Source of the DNA: CAVXEH01 sp963805305
GTDB lineage: Bacteria > Chloroflexota > Limnocylindria > QHBO01
Reading direction: 5' to 3'
Length of the DNA: 64,000 nucleotides
Assembly (NCBI GenBank): GCA_963805305.1
Contig: CAWDTM010000008.1
Coordinates: 186,001 to 250,000 of the forward strand
In this document: piece by piece, positions 1 to 8,955 of the stretch
How the letters are laid out: each line of letters starts with the position of its first letter
Position numbering within the stretch: the stretch's first letter is position 1
Notes under the pieces: generated by a model
Database searches by the model: none
Told to the model about the DNA's origin: nothing
The model's input: only the letters and a program-made list of their open reading frames with translations
Position numbers and translations under genes: made by a program

Positions 1-206
1 GCGCCTGGGACGTCGCCCTCGCGGCTGATGTGCCCACCGTGCTCGAGGTGGTAACCGATCCGAACGTCCCGCCGCTTCCGCCGCACATCACCCTGGAGCA
101 GGCCAAGCACTTCGCATTCGCCATCGCCAAGGGCGACCCGGACGGCTACGAAGTCGCGAGCAGCTCGGTGAAGGAGATGCTCGCCGGCGTCCTCTCCGGT
201 CGATGA
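1..206 (+). CDS. C-terminal end of a thiamine pyrophosphate-dependent enzyme (partial)
   Basis: This is the last 67 codons of a gene that enters from outside the window; it reads in frame from position 3 to a TGA at 204-206. The segment VLEVVTDPNVPPLPPHIT followed by an Ala/Lys helix is the usual tail of pyruvate-oxidase/acetolactate-synthase-like TPP enzymes, which decarboxylate 2-oxo acids. The catalytic and cofactor-binding domains lie upstream and cannot be seen, so the substrate is unknown. The stop overlaps the next start as ATGA, so it is translationally coupled to the enolase-superfamily gene and probably works in the same pathway. Confidence 0.75.
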   Translation, partial: AWDVALAADVPTVLEVVTDPNVPPLPPHITLEQAKHFAFAIAKGDPDGYEVASSSVKEMLAGVLSGR

Positions 207-1306
207 TCGACACGACCATCGACGGGCTCGACGTCGCGGCCTACACCATCCCCACCGACGCCCCCGAGTCGGACGGGACCCTCACCTGGGACAGGACGAC
301 CATGGTGGTCGTCCACGCCTCCGGTGGCGGCCGGCGCGGCCTGGGATACACCTTCACCCACGCGTCCGCCTCGGGGCTCATCCGCGAGAGCCTCGCGCCC
401 ATCGTCACCGGGCTGGACGCCCTGGGCGTGCCGGGCGCCTGGCAGTCGATGGCCGGCGCGCTTCGCAACATCGGGCGCCCCGGCATCGGCTCTGCGGCGA
501 TCTCCGCCGTGGACGTGGCCCTCTGGGACCTGAAGGCACGCCTGCTCGGCGTGCCGCTCGCGGGCCTGCTGGGGCGGGTCCGTGACGGCGTGACGATCTA
601 TGGGTCGGGCGGATTCACGTCGTATGAGCCGGACCGCCTCCGGGAGCAGCTCGGAGGCTGGGTGGCCGACGGCATCGGCTCGGTGAAGATGAAGGTCGGC
701 CGTCATCCCGCAGACGATCCCGCCCGCATTGCCGTGGCCCGCGACGCCATCGGCCCTGACGCGACCCTCATGGTCGACGCGAACGGCGCGTACGAGCGCA
801 AGCAGGCAACCGCGCTGGCTACGGCTTTCGAGGGCCTTGGCGTGACCTGGTTCGAGGAGCCGGTCAGCTCGGATGACCTGGCCGGGCTGCGGCTGGTCCG
901 GGACACGGCACCGGCCGGCGTCGAGATCACCGCGGGCGAGTATGGCTACGACGCGTGGTATTTCCGGCGGATGCTCGACGCGGGGGCGGTGGACGTCCTG
1001 CAGGCGGACGCGACGCGCTGTGGTGGCTACACCGGCTTCCTGGCCGCGGCGGCCGAGTGCGCGGCGCGCTCCATGCCCCTCTCCTCGCACTGTGCCCCGG
1101 CCCTGCACCTGGCGGTCTGCAGCGCCAGCGCGCCGCTCCGCCACATGGAGTACTTCCACGACCACGTCCGCATCGAGCGGATGCTCTTCGACGGCGTCCC
1201 CGAGCCACGCGACGGACGCCTCCATCCCGACCTCGATCGACCCGGCATCGGCTTCGACCTCAAGGAGGCCGATGCTCGCCGCTACGCGGAAGGAGGCAGC
1301 GCATGA
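203..1306 (+). CDS. Mandelate racemase/muconate lactonizing enzyme family protein (enolase superfamily)
   Basis: The product has 367 residues, the normal length for this family, with an N-terminal capping domain (about 1-125) and a TIM-barrel domain (about 130-360). Visible active-site signatures are the KMK motif at 162-164, metal ligands in VDAN (D192), FEEP (218-219) and AGE (E246), and a mandelate-racemase-type Asp/His pair (D269 in QADA, H296 in SSH). Such enzymes abstract the proton next to a carboxylate and act as racemases, epimerases or sugar-acid dehydratases. ATGA overlaps at both ends tie it to the TPP enzyme and the FAD/Fe-S dehydrogenase. Family assignment is firm; substrate is not predictable. 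Confidence 0.88.
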   Translation: MIDTTIDGLDVAAYTIPTDAPESDGTLTWDRTTMVVVHASGGGRRGLGYTFTHASASGLIRESLAPIVTGLDALGVPGAWQSMAGALRNIGRPGIGSAAISAVDVALWDLKARLLGVPLAGLLGRVRDGVTIYGSGGFTSYEPDRLREQLGGWVADGIGSVKMKVGRHPADDPARIAVARDAIGPDATLMVDANGAYERKQATALATAFEGLGVTWFEEPVSSDDLAGLRLVRDTAPAGVEITAGEYGYDAWYFRRMLDAGAVDVLQADATRCGGYTGFLAAAAECAARSMPLSSHCAPALHLAVCSASAPLRHMEYFHDHVRIERMLFDGVPEPRDGRLHPDLDRPGIGFDLKEADARRYAEGGSA

Positions 1307-4300
1307 CGACCCCCATCACCTCCGCGGCCAAGGCCCGCGAATCTGCACCCCTGACCCAGCCACCGCCGCCGGCGGTCCCTGGCGCCGACCAGGTCGACGC
1401 TCGCGGCCTGGCGATCGCGCTGCTGAACGCCGTTCGCGGCGAGGTTCGTTTCGACGCCGGATCCCGCGCCCTGTACGCGACGGACGGCTCCAACTACCGC
1501 CAGGTACCGATTGGCGTCGTGGTGCCGCGCGACGTCGACGACATCGTCAGCACGGTCGCCATCTGCCGCGAGTTCGGGGCTCCGGTCCTCAATCGCGGCG
1601 GCGGGACATCCCTCGCCGGCCAGTGCTGCAACACCGCCGTGGTCATCGACTCCTCCAAGTGGGTGAACCAGATCGTGGAGCTCAACGCGGAGGAGCGCTG
1701 GGCACGGGTGCGGCCGGGGATCGTCCTGGACGACCTTCGCAACGCCGCGGAGGAGCATCACCTGACCTTCGGGCCCGATCCGGCCACCCACGACCACTGC
1801 ACCCTGGGCGGGATGCTGGGCAACAACAGCTGCGGCGTGCACTCGGTCATGGCCGGCAAGACCGTGGACAACGTCCTGGAGCTGGAGGTCCTCACCTACG
1901 GAGGCGAGCGCTTTACGGTGGGCGAGACCAGCGAGGAGGCGCTGGCCGACATCATTGCCGAGGGCGGGGAGCGTGGGCGGCTGTACGCCCGACTGCGCGA
2001 CCTGCGCGACCGGCAGGCGGATCAGATCCGGCAGCGCTACCCGGACATCCCGCGCCGGGTCTCCGGCTACAACCTGGACCAGCTCCTGCCGGAGAACGGC
2101 TTCAACGTGGCCCGGGCGCTGGTGGGCAGCGAGTCGACGCTGGTCACCATCCTGGAGGCGAAGCTGCGCCTGGTCCCGTCACCGCCCGCGCGAACCCTCG
2201 TCGTGCTGGGCTACCCGGATGTCTTCACCGCCGCCGACCACGTTCCGCAGGTGCTCGAGTCGGAGCCCATCGCGCTCGAGGGGCTGGACGACGCCCTGAT
2301 CGCGGACATGAAGGACAAGGGGCTCCATCCCAGGGACGTCCAGCTCCTGCCCGATGGCGGGGGCTGGCTGCTGGTCGAGTTCGGCGGAAAGACCAAGAAG
2401 GAGGCCGACCGGCACGCCCGCCGGCTGATCGACCGGCTGCAAGGGACCGATGGCGCCCCCACCATGAAGCTCTTCACCGACCGCGACCAGGAGGCCAAGG
2501 TCTGGGAGATCCGCGAGTCCGGACTGGGCGCCACCGCCGATGTCCCGGGCAAGCCCGACACCTGGCCCGGCTGGGAGGATTCCGCGGTGGCCCCCTCTGA
2601 GCTGGGCGCCTACCTTCGCGACCTGCGCGCCCTGTGGGACCGCTACGGCTACCACGCTGACATGTACGGCCATTTCGGGCAGGGCTGCCTGCACTGCCGC
2701 ATCGACTTCGACCTGGTCACGGCCGACGGCATCGAGCACTGGCGCGCCTACGAGCACGACGCGGCGGAGCTCGTCGTCCGCCACGGCGGGTCGCTGTCCG
2801 GCGAGCACGGCGACGGTCAGGCGCGCGGGGAGCTGCTGCCGATCATGTTCGGCGACGAGCTGGTCGACGCGTTCAGTGAGTTCAAGACCATCTGGGACCC
2901 GGACTGGCGCATGAACCCGGGCAAGGTGGTGCGGCCGTATCGGCTCGACGAGAACCTGCGCCTTGGGGCGGACTACCACCCGCGGATCCTCGAGACGAAC
3001 TTCACCTTCCCCGACGACGAGTTCAGCTTCGCGAACGCGGCCAAGAGGTGCGTGGGCGTGGGGAAGTGCCGGCGTGAGGAGGGCGGGACCATGTGCCCGT
3101 CCTACATGGTCACCCACGACGAGCAGCACTCGACCCGCGGCCGCGCCCGGCTCCTGTTTGAGATGCTCAACGGGGAGCTGCGAGATGACGGCTGGAAGAG
3201 CGAGCCGGTGCGCGAGGCGCTGGACCTGTGCTTTGCCTGCAAGGGCTGCAAGAGCGACTGCCCGGTCAACGTGGACATGGCCACCTACAAGGCGGAGTTC
3301 CTCTCCCACTACTACTCGGGGCTGAAGATCCGCCCGCCGGCCGCCTATGCCATGGGGCTGATCTACTGGTGGTCGGGCCTGGCGGCGAAAGCGCCGTGGC
3401 TGGCGAACTTCCTGACCGGCGCGCCGGTCCTGGGGTCCATCGCCAAGCGGATTGCCGGCATCGCGCCGCAGCGCCGCATCCCGCGCTACGCGCCGCAGAC
3501 GTTCCGTGCCTGGTGGGCCCAGCGCGAGGGGGCGGGCCGCCGACGCGCCTATGCCGCCGCCGACGGGGGCTCGGCGCAGCGCCAGGATCGGCGCCGGGTG
3601 CTGCTCTGGCCCGACACCTTCAACAACCACTTCCATCCGGACACCGCGAAGGCCGCGGTCACCGTGCTCGAGGATGCCGGCTTCGAGGTGGTCATCCCAA
3701 GGGCCACGCTCTGCTGCGGCCGTCCGCTCCAGGACTGGGGCATGCTGGGCTTGGCCAAGGGGCTCCTCAAGCAGGTGATGCGCGAGCTGAAGCCGGAGAT
3801 CGACGCCGGGACGCCCATCGTGGGGCTGGAGCCGAGCTGCGTCACCAGCTTCCGGGACGAGATCGTCAACTTCTTCCCGCGCCGCGCCGCCGCACGCCGG
3901 GTCAAGGAGCAGACCTACATCCTCAGCGAGTTCCTGGAGAAGTTCGCTCCGGGCTACCGGGCTGGCAGGCTCTCGGGGAGGGCCGTGGTCCACGGGCATT
4001 GCCATCACAAGTCGGTGCTGGGCATGGGCGCGGAGGAAGCGGTCCTCCGCAAGCTCGGCCTTGCCTTCGAGCAGCCGGAGGCCAGCTGCTGTGGGATGGC
4101 AGGCGCCTTCGGGTTCGAGGCGAGCCATTACGACGTTTCCATGGCCGCCGGCGAACGGGCGCTCCTGCCTGCGGTGCGCGCGGCGGACGGCGAGACGCTG
4201 GTGATCAGCGACGGGTTCAGCTGCCGCGAGCAGATCGACCAGGGCTCCGGCCGAACGGCGCTCCACCTGGCGGAGGTGCTGGAGATGGCGATCCGCCGAC

Positions 4301-4347
4301 GGCGCGCGGAGGACAGGTCGGGACGCGCCGCTCAGACAGGCTCGTAG
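1303..4347 (+). CDS. FAD-linked oxidase fused to Fe-S/CCG dehydrogenase module (D-2-hydroxyacid dehydrogenase-like)
   Basis: The start is the ATG overlapping the previous stop, giving 1014 residues. Order of domains: FAD-binding type 4 domain (about 75-250, with the nucleotide-binding run RGGGTSLAGQ), FAD-oxidase C-terminal domain (about 280-560, SGEHGDG), two ferredoxin-type cysteine clusters (first from C583, second CFACKGCKSDCP from 643), and a CCG-type domain with CCG pairs at 804 and 929. This is the single-chain version of GlcD plus GlcF/GlpC, oxidising a 2-hydroxy acid (D-lactate, glycolate or similar) and passing electrons to the membrane quinone pool. It overlaps the convergent malic enzyme gene by 16 bp. 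Confidence 0.9.
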   Translation: MTTPITSAAKARESAPLTQPPPPAVPGADQVDARGLAIALLNAVRGEVRFDAGSRALYATDGSNYRQVPIGVVVPRDVDDIVSTVAICREFGAPVLNRGGGTSLAGQCCNTAVVIDSSKWVNQIVELNAEERWARVRPGIVLDDLRNAAEEHHLTFGPDPATHDHCTLGGMLGNNSCGVHSVMAGKTVDNVLELEVLTYGGERFTVGETSEEALADIIAEGGERGRLYARLRDLRDRQADQIRQRYPDIPRRVSGYNLDQLLPENGFNVARALVGSESTLVTILEAKLRLVPSPPARTLVVLGYPDVFTAADHVPQVLESEPIALEGLDDALIADMKDKGLHPRDVQLLPDGGGWLLVEFGGKTKKEADRHARRLIDRLQGTDGAPTMKLFTDRDQEAKVWEIRESGLGATADVPGKPDTWPGWEDSAVAPSELGAYLRDLRALWDRYGYHADMYGHFGQGCLHCRIDFDLVTADGIEHWRAYEHDAAELVVRHGGSLSGEHGDGQARGELLPIMFGDELVDAFSEFKTIWDPDWRMNPGKVVRPYRLDENLRLGADYHPRILETNFTFPDDEFSFANAAKRCVGVGKCRREEGGTMCPSYMVTHDEQHSTRGRARLLFEMLNGELRDDGWKSEPVREALDLCFACKGCKSDCPVNVDMATYKAEFLSHYYSGLKIRPPAAYAMGLIYWWSGLAAKAPWLANFLTGAPVLGSIAKRIAGIAPQRRIPRYAPQTFRAWWAQREGAGRRRAYAAADGGSAQRQDRRRVLLWPDTFNNHFHPDTAKAAVTVLEDAGFEVVIPRATLCCGRPLQDWGMLGLAKGLLKQVMRELKPEIDAGTPIVGLEPSCVTSFRDEIVNFFPRRAAARRVKEQTYILSEFLEKFAPGYRAGRLSGRAVVHGHCHHKSVLGMGAEEAVLRKLGLAFEQPEASCCGMAGAFGFEASHYDVSMAAGERALLPAVRAADGETLVISDGFSCREQIDQGSGRTALHLAEVLEMAIRRRRAEDRSGRAAQTGS

Positions 4348-6071
4348 GCGCGATAGTCCGGTTGCCAGATGGCCTCGTCCAGGGCCGCCTCGATCGCGTC
4401 GTCGTCCATCACCCGCCCGTAGCCTGACTCGCCAAGGGTCCGGATGGTCGCGGCGGCGATCGCACGCGCCACCGGGCGCAGGTCGTTGATGGCGGGGTAG
4501 AGGGCGCCCGCGCGCAGCCGCGCCTCCGGCGTGAGGCTGGCGAGCACGCGCGCGGCAGACCGGAACACGGCGTTCGGCAGCTGGGTGGCCTCGCCGACGA
4601 TGGCTCCGATACCCACGCCGGGAAAGATAAAGACGTTGTTCGCCTGGCCAATCTCGCGGACCTCACCGTCCATCTCGACCGGCGGGAACGGTGATCCGGT
4701 GGCGACCACCGCACACCCGTTGGTCCAGCGCAGGAGCTGTTCCGGCGTGGCCTCGACCTTCGCGGTCGGGTTCGACATCGCCAGGATGATCGGATGGTCG
4801 GCGTGGGCTGCCATGGCCCGGATGGATGCCTCGTCGAAGGTGCCCGCCACGGCCGTGGCGCCGATGAGGACCGTGGGCTTCACGGCCTCGATCACCTGCT
4901 CGAGCCCGAATGGTCCGTCGCCCGTGAGCCCGAAGTGGGCCATGGACTCAGCGTCCATGGCCAGCGACGCCTTGTCGCGGTCGACGCCGGCGCGCCCGAC
5001 ATGGATCAGGCCGTGCGAATCCAGCACGGCGATCGAGCGACCGATGGCGGGGGCGGGGACGCCAGACGCCCGGAGCTCCGCGACAAGCAGCTCCGCCATG
5101 CCGACGCCCGCGGCGCCGGCCCCCAGGAGGACGAAGCGCTGGTCGTCGACGGTGCGGTTGAGGTGCCGGAGTCCCGCCAGGACGCCGGCCAGGGCCACGG
5201 CCGCGGTGCCCTGGATGTCGTCGTTGAAGCATGGGGTGCGCCATCGGTATCGGCGCAGGATGGAGAGGGCCGTGTGCTGCTTGAAGTCCTCCCACTGGAT
5301 GACCGCCTTGGGGAAGACCCGGCGCACGGCCAGGACGAAGTCCTCGATCACGAGGTCGTAGGCGAGGCCGCGGAGGCGCGGATGGCGCCAGCCCACGTAC
5401 GCCGGATCGCCCAGGAGCAGGGGGTTGTCCGTCCCCACGTCGAGCGAGACCGGCAGGGTCGAGGCCGGATGGATCCCGGCGGCGGCGCTGTAGAGCGCGA
5501 GCTTGCCGATGGGGATCCCCATGCCGCCGGCACCCTGGTCGCCGAGGCCAAGGATCCGCTCGTTATCGGTCACCACGATGAGCCGGATGTCCCGCCGCCC
5601 CACGTTCTGCAGGATGCAGTCGATGTCCCGATCGTCCGGGGTGATCCAGATGCCGCGCGACCGGCGCAGGATGTGGCTGAACTGCTCGCAGGCCTGCCCC
5701 ACGGTCGGGGTGTAGACGATGGGCAGGAACTCCTCGAGGTTCTCGATGAGGACCCGGTAGAAGAGCGTCTCGTTCCGGTCCTGCAGGGCCGCCAGGCCGA
5801 TGTACTGCTCGAGTGGATCGCCCTTTGCGCGCAGGTGCTCCAGCTCCAGGGCCACCTGCTCGTCGATGCTCTTGACGTGCGGCGGCATGAGCCCGCGCAA
5901 CCCGTACGTCTGCCGCTCCGCCTCGCTGAAGGCGAGGTCCTTGTTCAGGAGCGGCTGCGCCAGCAGCGCCTGGCCGCGCAGCGCGACCGGCACCGGTCCC
6001 AATCCGGTGATCAGCGCGCTCAGGACATCGGGAGACAGCCCCTGCATGGGGGTCACTCTCGTGCGTGCCAC
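4332..6071 (-). CDS. NAD-dependent malic enzyme
   Basis: The 579-residue product matches the long (eukaryotic/MaeA-type) malic enzymes. VYTPTVGQA carries the catalytic Tyr, GKLALY the catalytic Lys, and CFNDDIQGTAAV the divalent-metal acids; the dinucleotide fold follows with GAGAAGVG. It oxidatively decarboxylates malate to pyruvate, feeding the central pool. I chose the GTG at 6071 over the ATG at 6047 because a TACTCT -10 box ends exactly 6 nt upstream, the spacing seen at other leaderless genes here; neither start has a Shine-Dalgarno. NAD is inferred from the family, not read from a specificity residue. Confidence 0.92.
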   Translation of the reverse strand: MARTRVTPMQGLSPDVLSALITGLGPVPVALRGQALLAQPLLNKDLAFSEAERQTYGLRGLMPPHVKSIDEQVALELEHLRAKGDPLEQYIGLAALQDRNETLFYRVLIENLEEFLPIVYTPTVGQACEQFSHILRRSRGIWITPDDRDIDCILQNVGRRDIRLIVVTDNERILGLGDQGAGGMGIPIGKLALYSAAAGIHPASTLPVSLDVGTDNPLLLGDPAYVGWRHPRLRGLAYDLVIEDFVLAVRRVFPKAVIQWEDFKQHTALSILRRYRWRTPCFNDDIQGTAAVALAGVLAGLRHLNRTVDDQRFVLLGAGAAGVGMAELLVAELRASGVPAPAIGRSIAVLDSHGLIHVGRAGVDRDKASLAMDAESMAHFGLTGDGPFGLEQVIEAVKPTVLIGATAVAGTFDEASIRAMAAHADHPIILAMSNPTAKVEATPEQLLRWTNGCAVVATGSPFPPVEMDGEVREIGQANNVFIFPGVGIGAIVGEATQLPNAVFRSAARVLASLTPEARLRAGALYPAINDLRPVARAIAAATIRTLGESGYGRVMDDDAIEAALDEAIWQPDYRAYEPV

Positions 6072-6083
6072 CGGCGCAGAGTA
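6072..6083 (-). promoter_or_regulatory. Leaderless promoter (-10) of the malic enzyme gene
   Basis: On the minus strand TACTCT (6083-6078) is followed by six bases and then the GTG start. Transcription would begin at or next to the start codon. No clear -35 box is seen. Confidence 0.5.
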
Positions 6084-6297
6084 GTGCCAAACCGCCCGGG
6101 GCGGCGCGCCAATCGGTCCCTGCGCCCAAGCCGCTGCGCCCCCGGCCGGACCCAGGTGGTCATGGGATGACCACTGCGCCCGGCGAGCGACCGCGCGCCA
6201 CCGGCATTACCCGCTCCCTGGTCGTTCGGCTTCGCCGTGCACCCGTCCAACCCGGGACGGGCCGGCCGCCGGTCGCCGCGGTACGGGGGCTACCAAC

Positions 6298-6316
6298 GGT
6301 CACCGGGACCGTGACC
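6298..6316 (-). terminator. Weak hairpin downstream of the flavodoxin gene
   Basis: GGTCAC (6298-6303) and GTGACC (6311-6316) form a 6-bp stem with a 7-nt loop, 18 bp past the flavodoxin stop. There is no T-run, so it is at best a weak or Rho-assisted terminator. The rest of the 262-bp gap 6072-6333 shows no gene. Confidence 0.3.
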
Positions 6317-6333
6317 CGGCGGTCGACGGGTGC

Positions 6334-6837
6334 TCAGGCGGGAGCCGCGGGTGCCACGAGCGCCTCGGCGATGTGGTGAGCCCACTCCCGGATGGTGGCC
6401 GGATCGCGGAAGTCGCCGTACGGAGCGCGCACGGCGCGGACGATGATCCGCTCACCCACGCCGAGCTTCGCGCGATCCAGGGCGCCCACCAGGAGCCGAT
6501 GCTCCCGTGCGCCGGTCGCCTCCAGCATGGGCGCCACGTCGACCGGGTCCTCCATGGGCTTGGGCGTCACGCCCAGCGGGCCGGAGCTGAAGAGCCACAC
6601 CGGCCGCTTGCGCAGCTCGTCCGCATGGAGCGCCACGAATTCCTTCGCCTCGCTCATCCATTTGCCCACGTAGACGGCGCTCCCCAGCACGACCGCGTCG
6701 TAGCCTTCCAGGGTCGCGACGTCGGTGATGGCCCGCGCCTCCGCGGTGATGCCCTCCGCGCCCAGCGCCGTTGCGATGGCCTGCGCGATCTCCCCGGTGG
6801 CGCCGTGCTTGCTGGCGGCGGTGACCAGGATCCTCAT
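6334..6837 (-). CDS. Flavodoxin-domain protein (HemG-like)
   Basis: Starting from the ATG at 6837, which has a strong AGGAGGA site upstream, the product is 167 residues. The N-terminus MRILVTAASKHGATGEIA is an FMN phosphate-binding loop of the flavodoxin fold, and VVLGSAVYVGKW is the second FMN loop, as in protoporphyrinogen oxidase HemG and related menaquinone-dependent flavoproteins. It probably shuttles electrons using FMN. The gene stands alone and says nothing of its partner; heme synthesis genes are not nearby, so HemG function is only one possibility. Confidence 0.82.
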   Translation of the reverse strand: MRILVTAASKHGATGEIAQAIATALGAEGITAEARAITDVATLEGYDAVVLGSAVYVGKWMSEAKEFVALHADELRKRPVWLFSSGPLGVTPKPMEDPVDVAPMLEATGAREHRLLVGALDRAKLGVGERIIVRAVRAPYGDFRDPATIREWAHHIAEALVAPAAPA

Positions 6838-7018
6838 CGTGTCCTCCTCGTGCCCACCTTTGCCAGGCAGGCTGGGCGTTGGATCCGGCCGGCGGACAGC
6901 TCTGCAGCAACCGGCGGCCGGACTGCGGTCGATACTCGCGCACGGTCGAGGCGGCGTCCAAGGGCCATCCGGCCCGGGGTGATGGTGCGCCGGTCGTGTC
7001 CGGAGTGGACCTCGCCCG

Positions 7019-7906
7019 CTACTCGTTGATATCCGCGCGATGGAAGATCGCGATGGCGGCGAGGAGGAACGCGCAAGCCCAGCCCGCGCCCACGAGCACC
7101 AGCCAGACGGTCGCCGGGGTGCCTGGCGGAAGCGCCTGGGACGAGCCGTCGAACGGGAGCGTGACGGGGTGGGCGGCGAAGCGTGCGGACTGCAGCAGGA
7201 GCTGAAGGTCTGACGAGGGGAGCAGACGAATCGCGGTGGCCACCGCATCGGTCTGCGTCGCCCAGCGCGAGACGGCGATGTTCTCGACCAGGAAATAGGC
7301 GAAGGCCAGGATCAGCGCGATCCCGCTGTTGCGGAACACCACGGTGAGGACCAGGACCAGGCCAATCACCACCATCGAGAAGAGAAAGAGGCTGCCAAGG
7401 AGCGCCGCGATGCCCGCCGCATCCACTGGATGACCGCCCGGGAGGTCCGTACCCACCGCGACCCCGATCAGCGGCATGAGCGAGCCGATGATCGCCACGA
7501 TCGCCAGCAGCAGCAGGGCGATCACGGCCATCGCGCCGATCCGCACGGCCAGGAACGCACGGCGGTTGCTCGACGCCACGAGCGAGGTCCGAACCGTCCC
7601 GTACACGAACTCCGCCGCAAGGGTCCCGGCCGTGGCGAAGGCGATCAGCGCGAGCACGAAGACCTGGCCCGACTGCAGCACCGTCAGCAGGCTCTGCGGG
7701 AAGGCATACTGCGCCCGCTCGGCGGCCATCTGGGCCAGCACCTCGGCGGGAACCGGCTGCGTCGGGTCGAAGCCGTAATGGCTGTCGATGCTGCTCAGGG
7801 AACCCCAGTAGCCAATGGTGGCCAGCGCCGCCAGGGCGGCGAGCACGAACCACAGGTCCTTGCGACGTCGGAGGCGCAGCCACTCGGCACGGACCAGGCC
7901 GCTCAT
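7019..7906 (-). CDS. ABC-2 type transporter permease
   Basis: The product has 295 residues with six predicted membrane segments (roughly 20-40, 85-105, 120-145, 165-190, 195-215, 270-290) and a long extracytoplasmic loop after the first, the standard ABC-2 permease plan. Its ATG at 7906 overlaps the ATPase stop as ATGA, so the two form one transporter, probably an exporter. The N-terminal RAEWLRLRRRKD is a typical cytoplasmic coupling segment. Cargo (drug, lipid, peptide or sodium) cannot be told. Confidence 0.85.
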   Translation of the reverse strand: MSGLVRAEWLRLRRRKDLWFVLAALAALATIGYWGSLSSIDSHYGFDPTQPVPAEVLAQMAAERAQYAFPQSLLTVLQSGQVFVLALIAFATAGTLAAEFVYGTVRTSLVASSNRRAFLAVRIGAMAVIALLLLAIVAIIGSLMPLIGVAVGTDLPGGHPVDAAGIAALLGSLFLFSMVVIGLVLVLTVVFRNSGIALILAFAYFLVENIAVSRWATQTDAVATAIRLLPSSDLQLLLQSARFAAHPVTLPFDGSSQALPPGTPATVWLVLVGAGWACAFLLAAIAIFHRADINE

Positions 7907-8871
7907 GCGTGGGACTCCGCCGGCGCGGGCGCCTCGCCCGTGAGCTCCAGGTAGATCTGCTCCAGGGATGGTCGGCGCAGGGCCACCTCGGCGGGGTAGA
8001 TCCCGACGTCCGCGAGGAGGCGAATTGTCGCGCTGCCGTCCGGCTGGCCGTCGATCTGCACGGTGGCGACCGCGGCACCGCGAGCCGTCAGGCCTCCGGA
8101 CTGCAGGACCACCAGGGCCGCGTCCCGCTCGGCCGGCGCTGCGAAGCGGACGACGAGATGCTCGCGGGCGGCAAAGAGGTCGCTCGTGGCACCCTGGGTC
8201 ACGATGCGCCCCCGGGCGATCACGGCCAGCTCGGTGCAGACCTGCTCCGCCTCGTTGAGCAGGTGCGTCGAGAGGAAGACGGTCGTGTGGTCGTGGGCGA
8301 GGCCGGTGATCACGTTGCGGACGTCGACCGTTCCCTCCGGATCGAGGCCGGAGGTCGGCTCGTCGAGGATGATCACCGGCGGCGCATCGAGGAGTGCCAG
8401 GCCAATCCCGAGGCGCTGGCGCATCCCCGTCGAGAAGCCACCCACCTTGCGACGGGCGACATCGGTCAGGCCCACGCGCTCGAGCGCGGCCCGGCAGGTG
8501 GCGGGCGCAGCGGACTCGGCGACCCCGCGAGCGGCGGCGAAGACGCGCAGGTTCTCGTAGGCGGACAGGTACGGGTAGAACGCCGGCCGCTCCACCAGGG
8601 CGCCGACCTTGCCCAGGACCGCCGCACCCGGATGCACGGACTGTCCCAGGACTCGCGCCTCGCCGTCCGTTGGGCGGACCAGGGCAAGCAGGAGACGGAT
8701 GGTCGTCGTCTTGCCCGACCCGTTGGGGCCCAGGAACCCGAATACCGACCCGCGCGGAACGGCCAGGTCCAGGTCGTGAACGGCCCGGACGGCACCAAAG
8801 TGCTTCGTCAGGCCATGCGTCGCGATGACAGGATCCACCACCGGGTTCTGGACCGCCGCGATGTTCGTCAC
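7903..8871 (-). CDS. ABC transporter ATP-binding protein
   Basis: The ATPase shows Walker A GPNGSGKTT, a signature FSTGMRQRLG, Walker B VIILDEPTSGLDPEG and the H-loop STH, with a C-terminal regulatory extension of about 90 residues as in CcmA/DrrA/NatA-like exporters. I prefer the GTG at 8871 (322 residues) because GAGGGAGAGG lies just upstream; an in-frame GTG at 8907 would add 12 residues but has no binding site. It pairs with the permease that overlaps its stop. Confidence 0.88.
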   Translation of the reverse strand: MTNIAAVQNPVVDPVIATHGLTKHFGAVRAVHDLDLAVPRGSVFGFLGPNGSGKTTTIRLLLALVRPTDGEARVLGQSVHPGAAVLGKVGALVERPAFYPYLSAYENLRVFAAARGVAESAAPATCRAALERVGLTDVARRKVGGFSTGMRQRLGIGLALLDAPPVIILDEPTSGLDPEGTVDVRNVITGLAHDHTTVFLSTHLLNEAEQVCTELAVIARGRIVTQGATSDLFAAREHLVVRFAAPAERDAALVVLQSGGLTARGAAVATVQIDGQPDGSATIRLLADVGIYPAEVALRRPSLEQIYLELTGEAPAPAESHA

Positions 8872-8955
8872 GCCTCTCCCTCGTGCGGACGAGATGACCG
8901 TCCGCACCGCATTGTGCCCGAGCTGCGCAAGGGTCCCGGCCGGCCCGGATTCCGA

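Noticed and set aside
2179..4266. Long open frame of about 695 codons on the minus strand inside the FAD/Fe-S dehydrogenase gene
   Set aside because: It is a by-product of GC-rich codon use on the opposite strand; its sequence has no domain signature and the plus-strand protein is clearly real.
8905..8932. TTGCGC and CACAAT as promoter of the ABC exporter pair at 7019-8871
   Set aside because: The two boxes are only 8 bp apart, too close for a working promoter.
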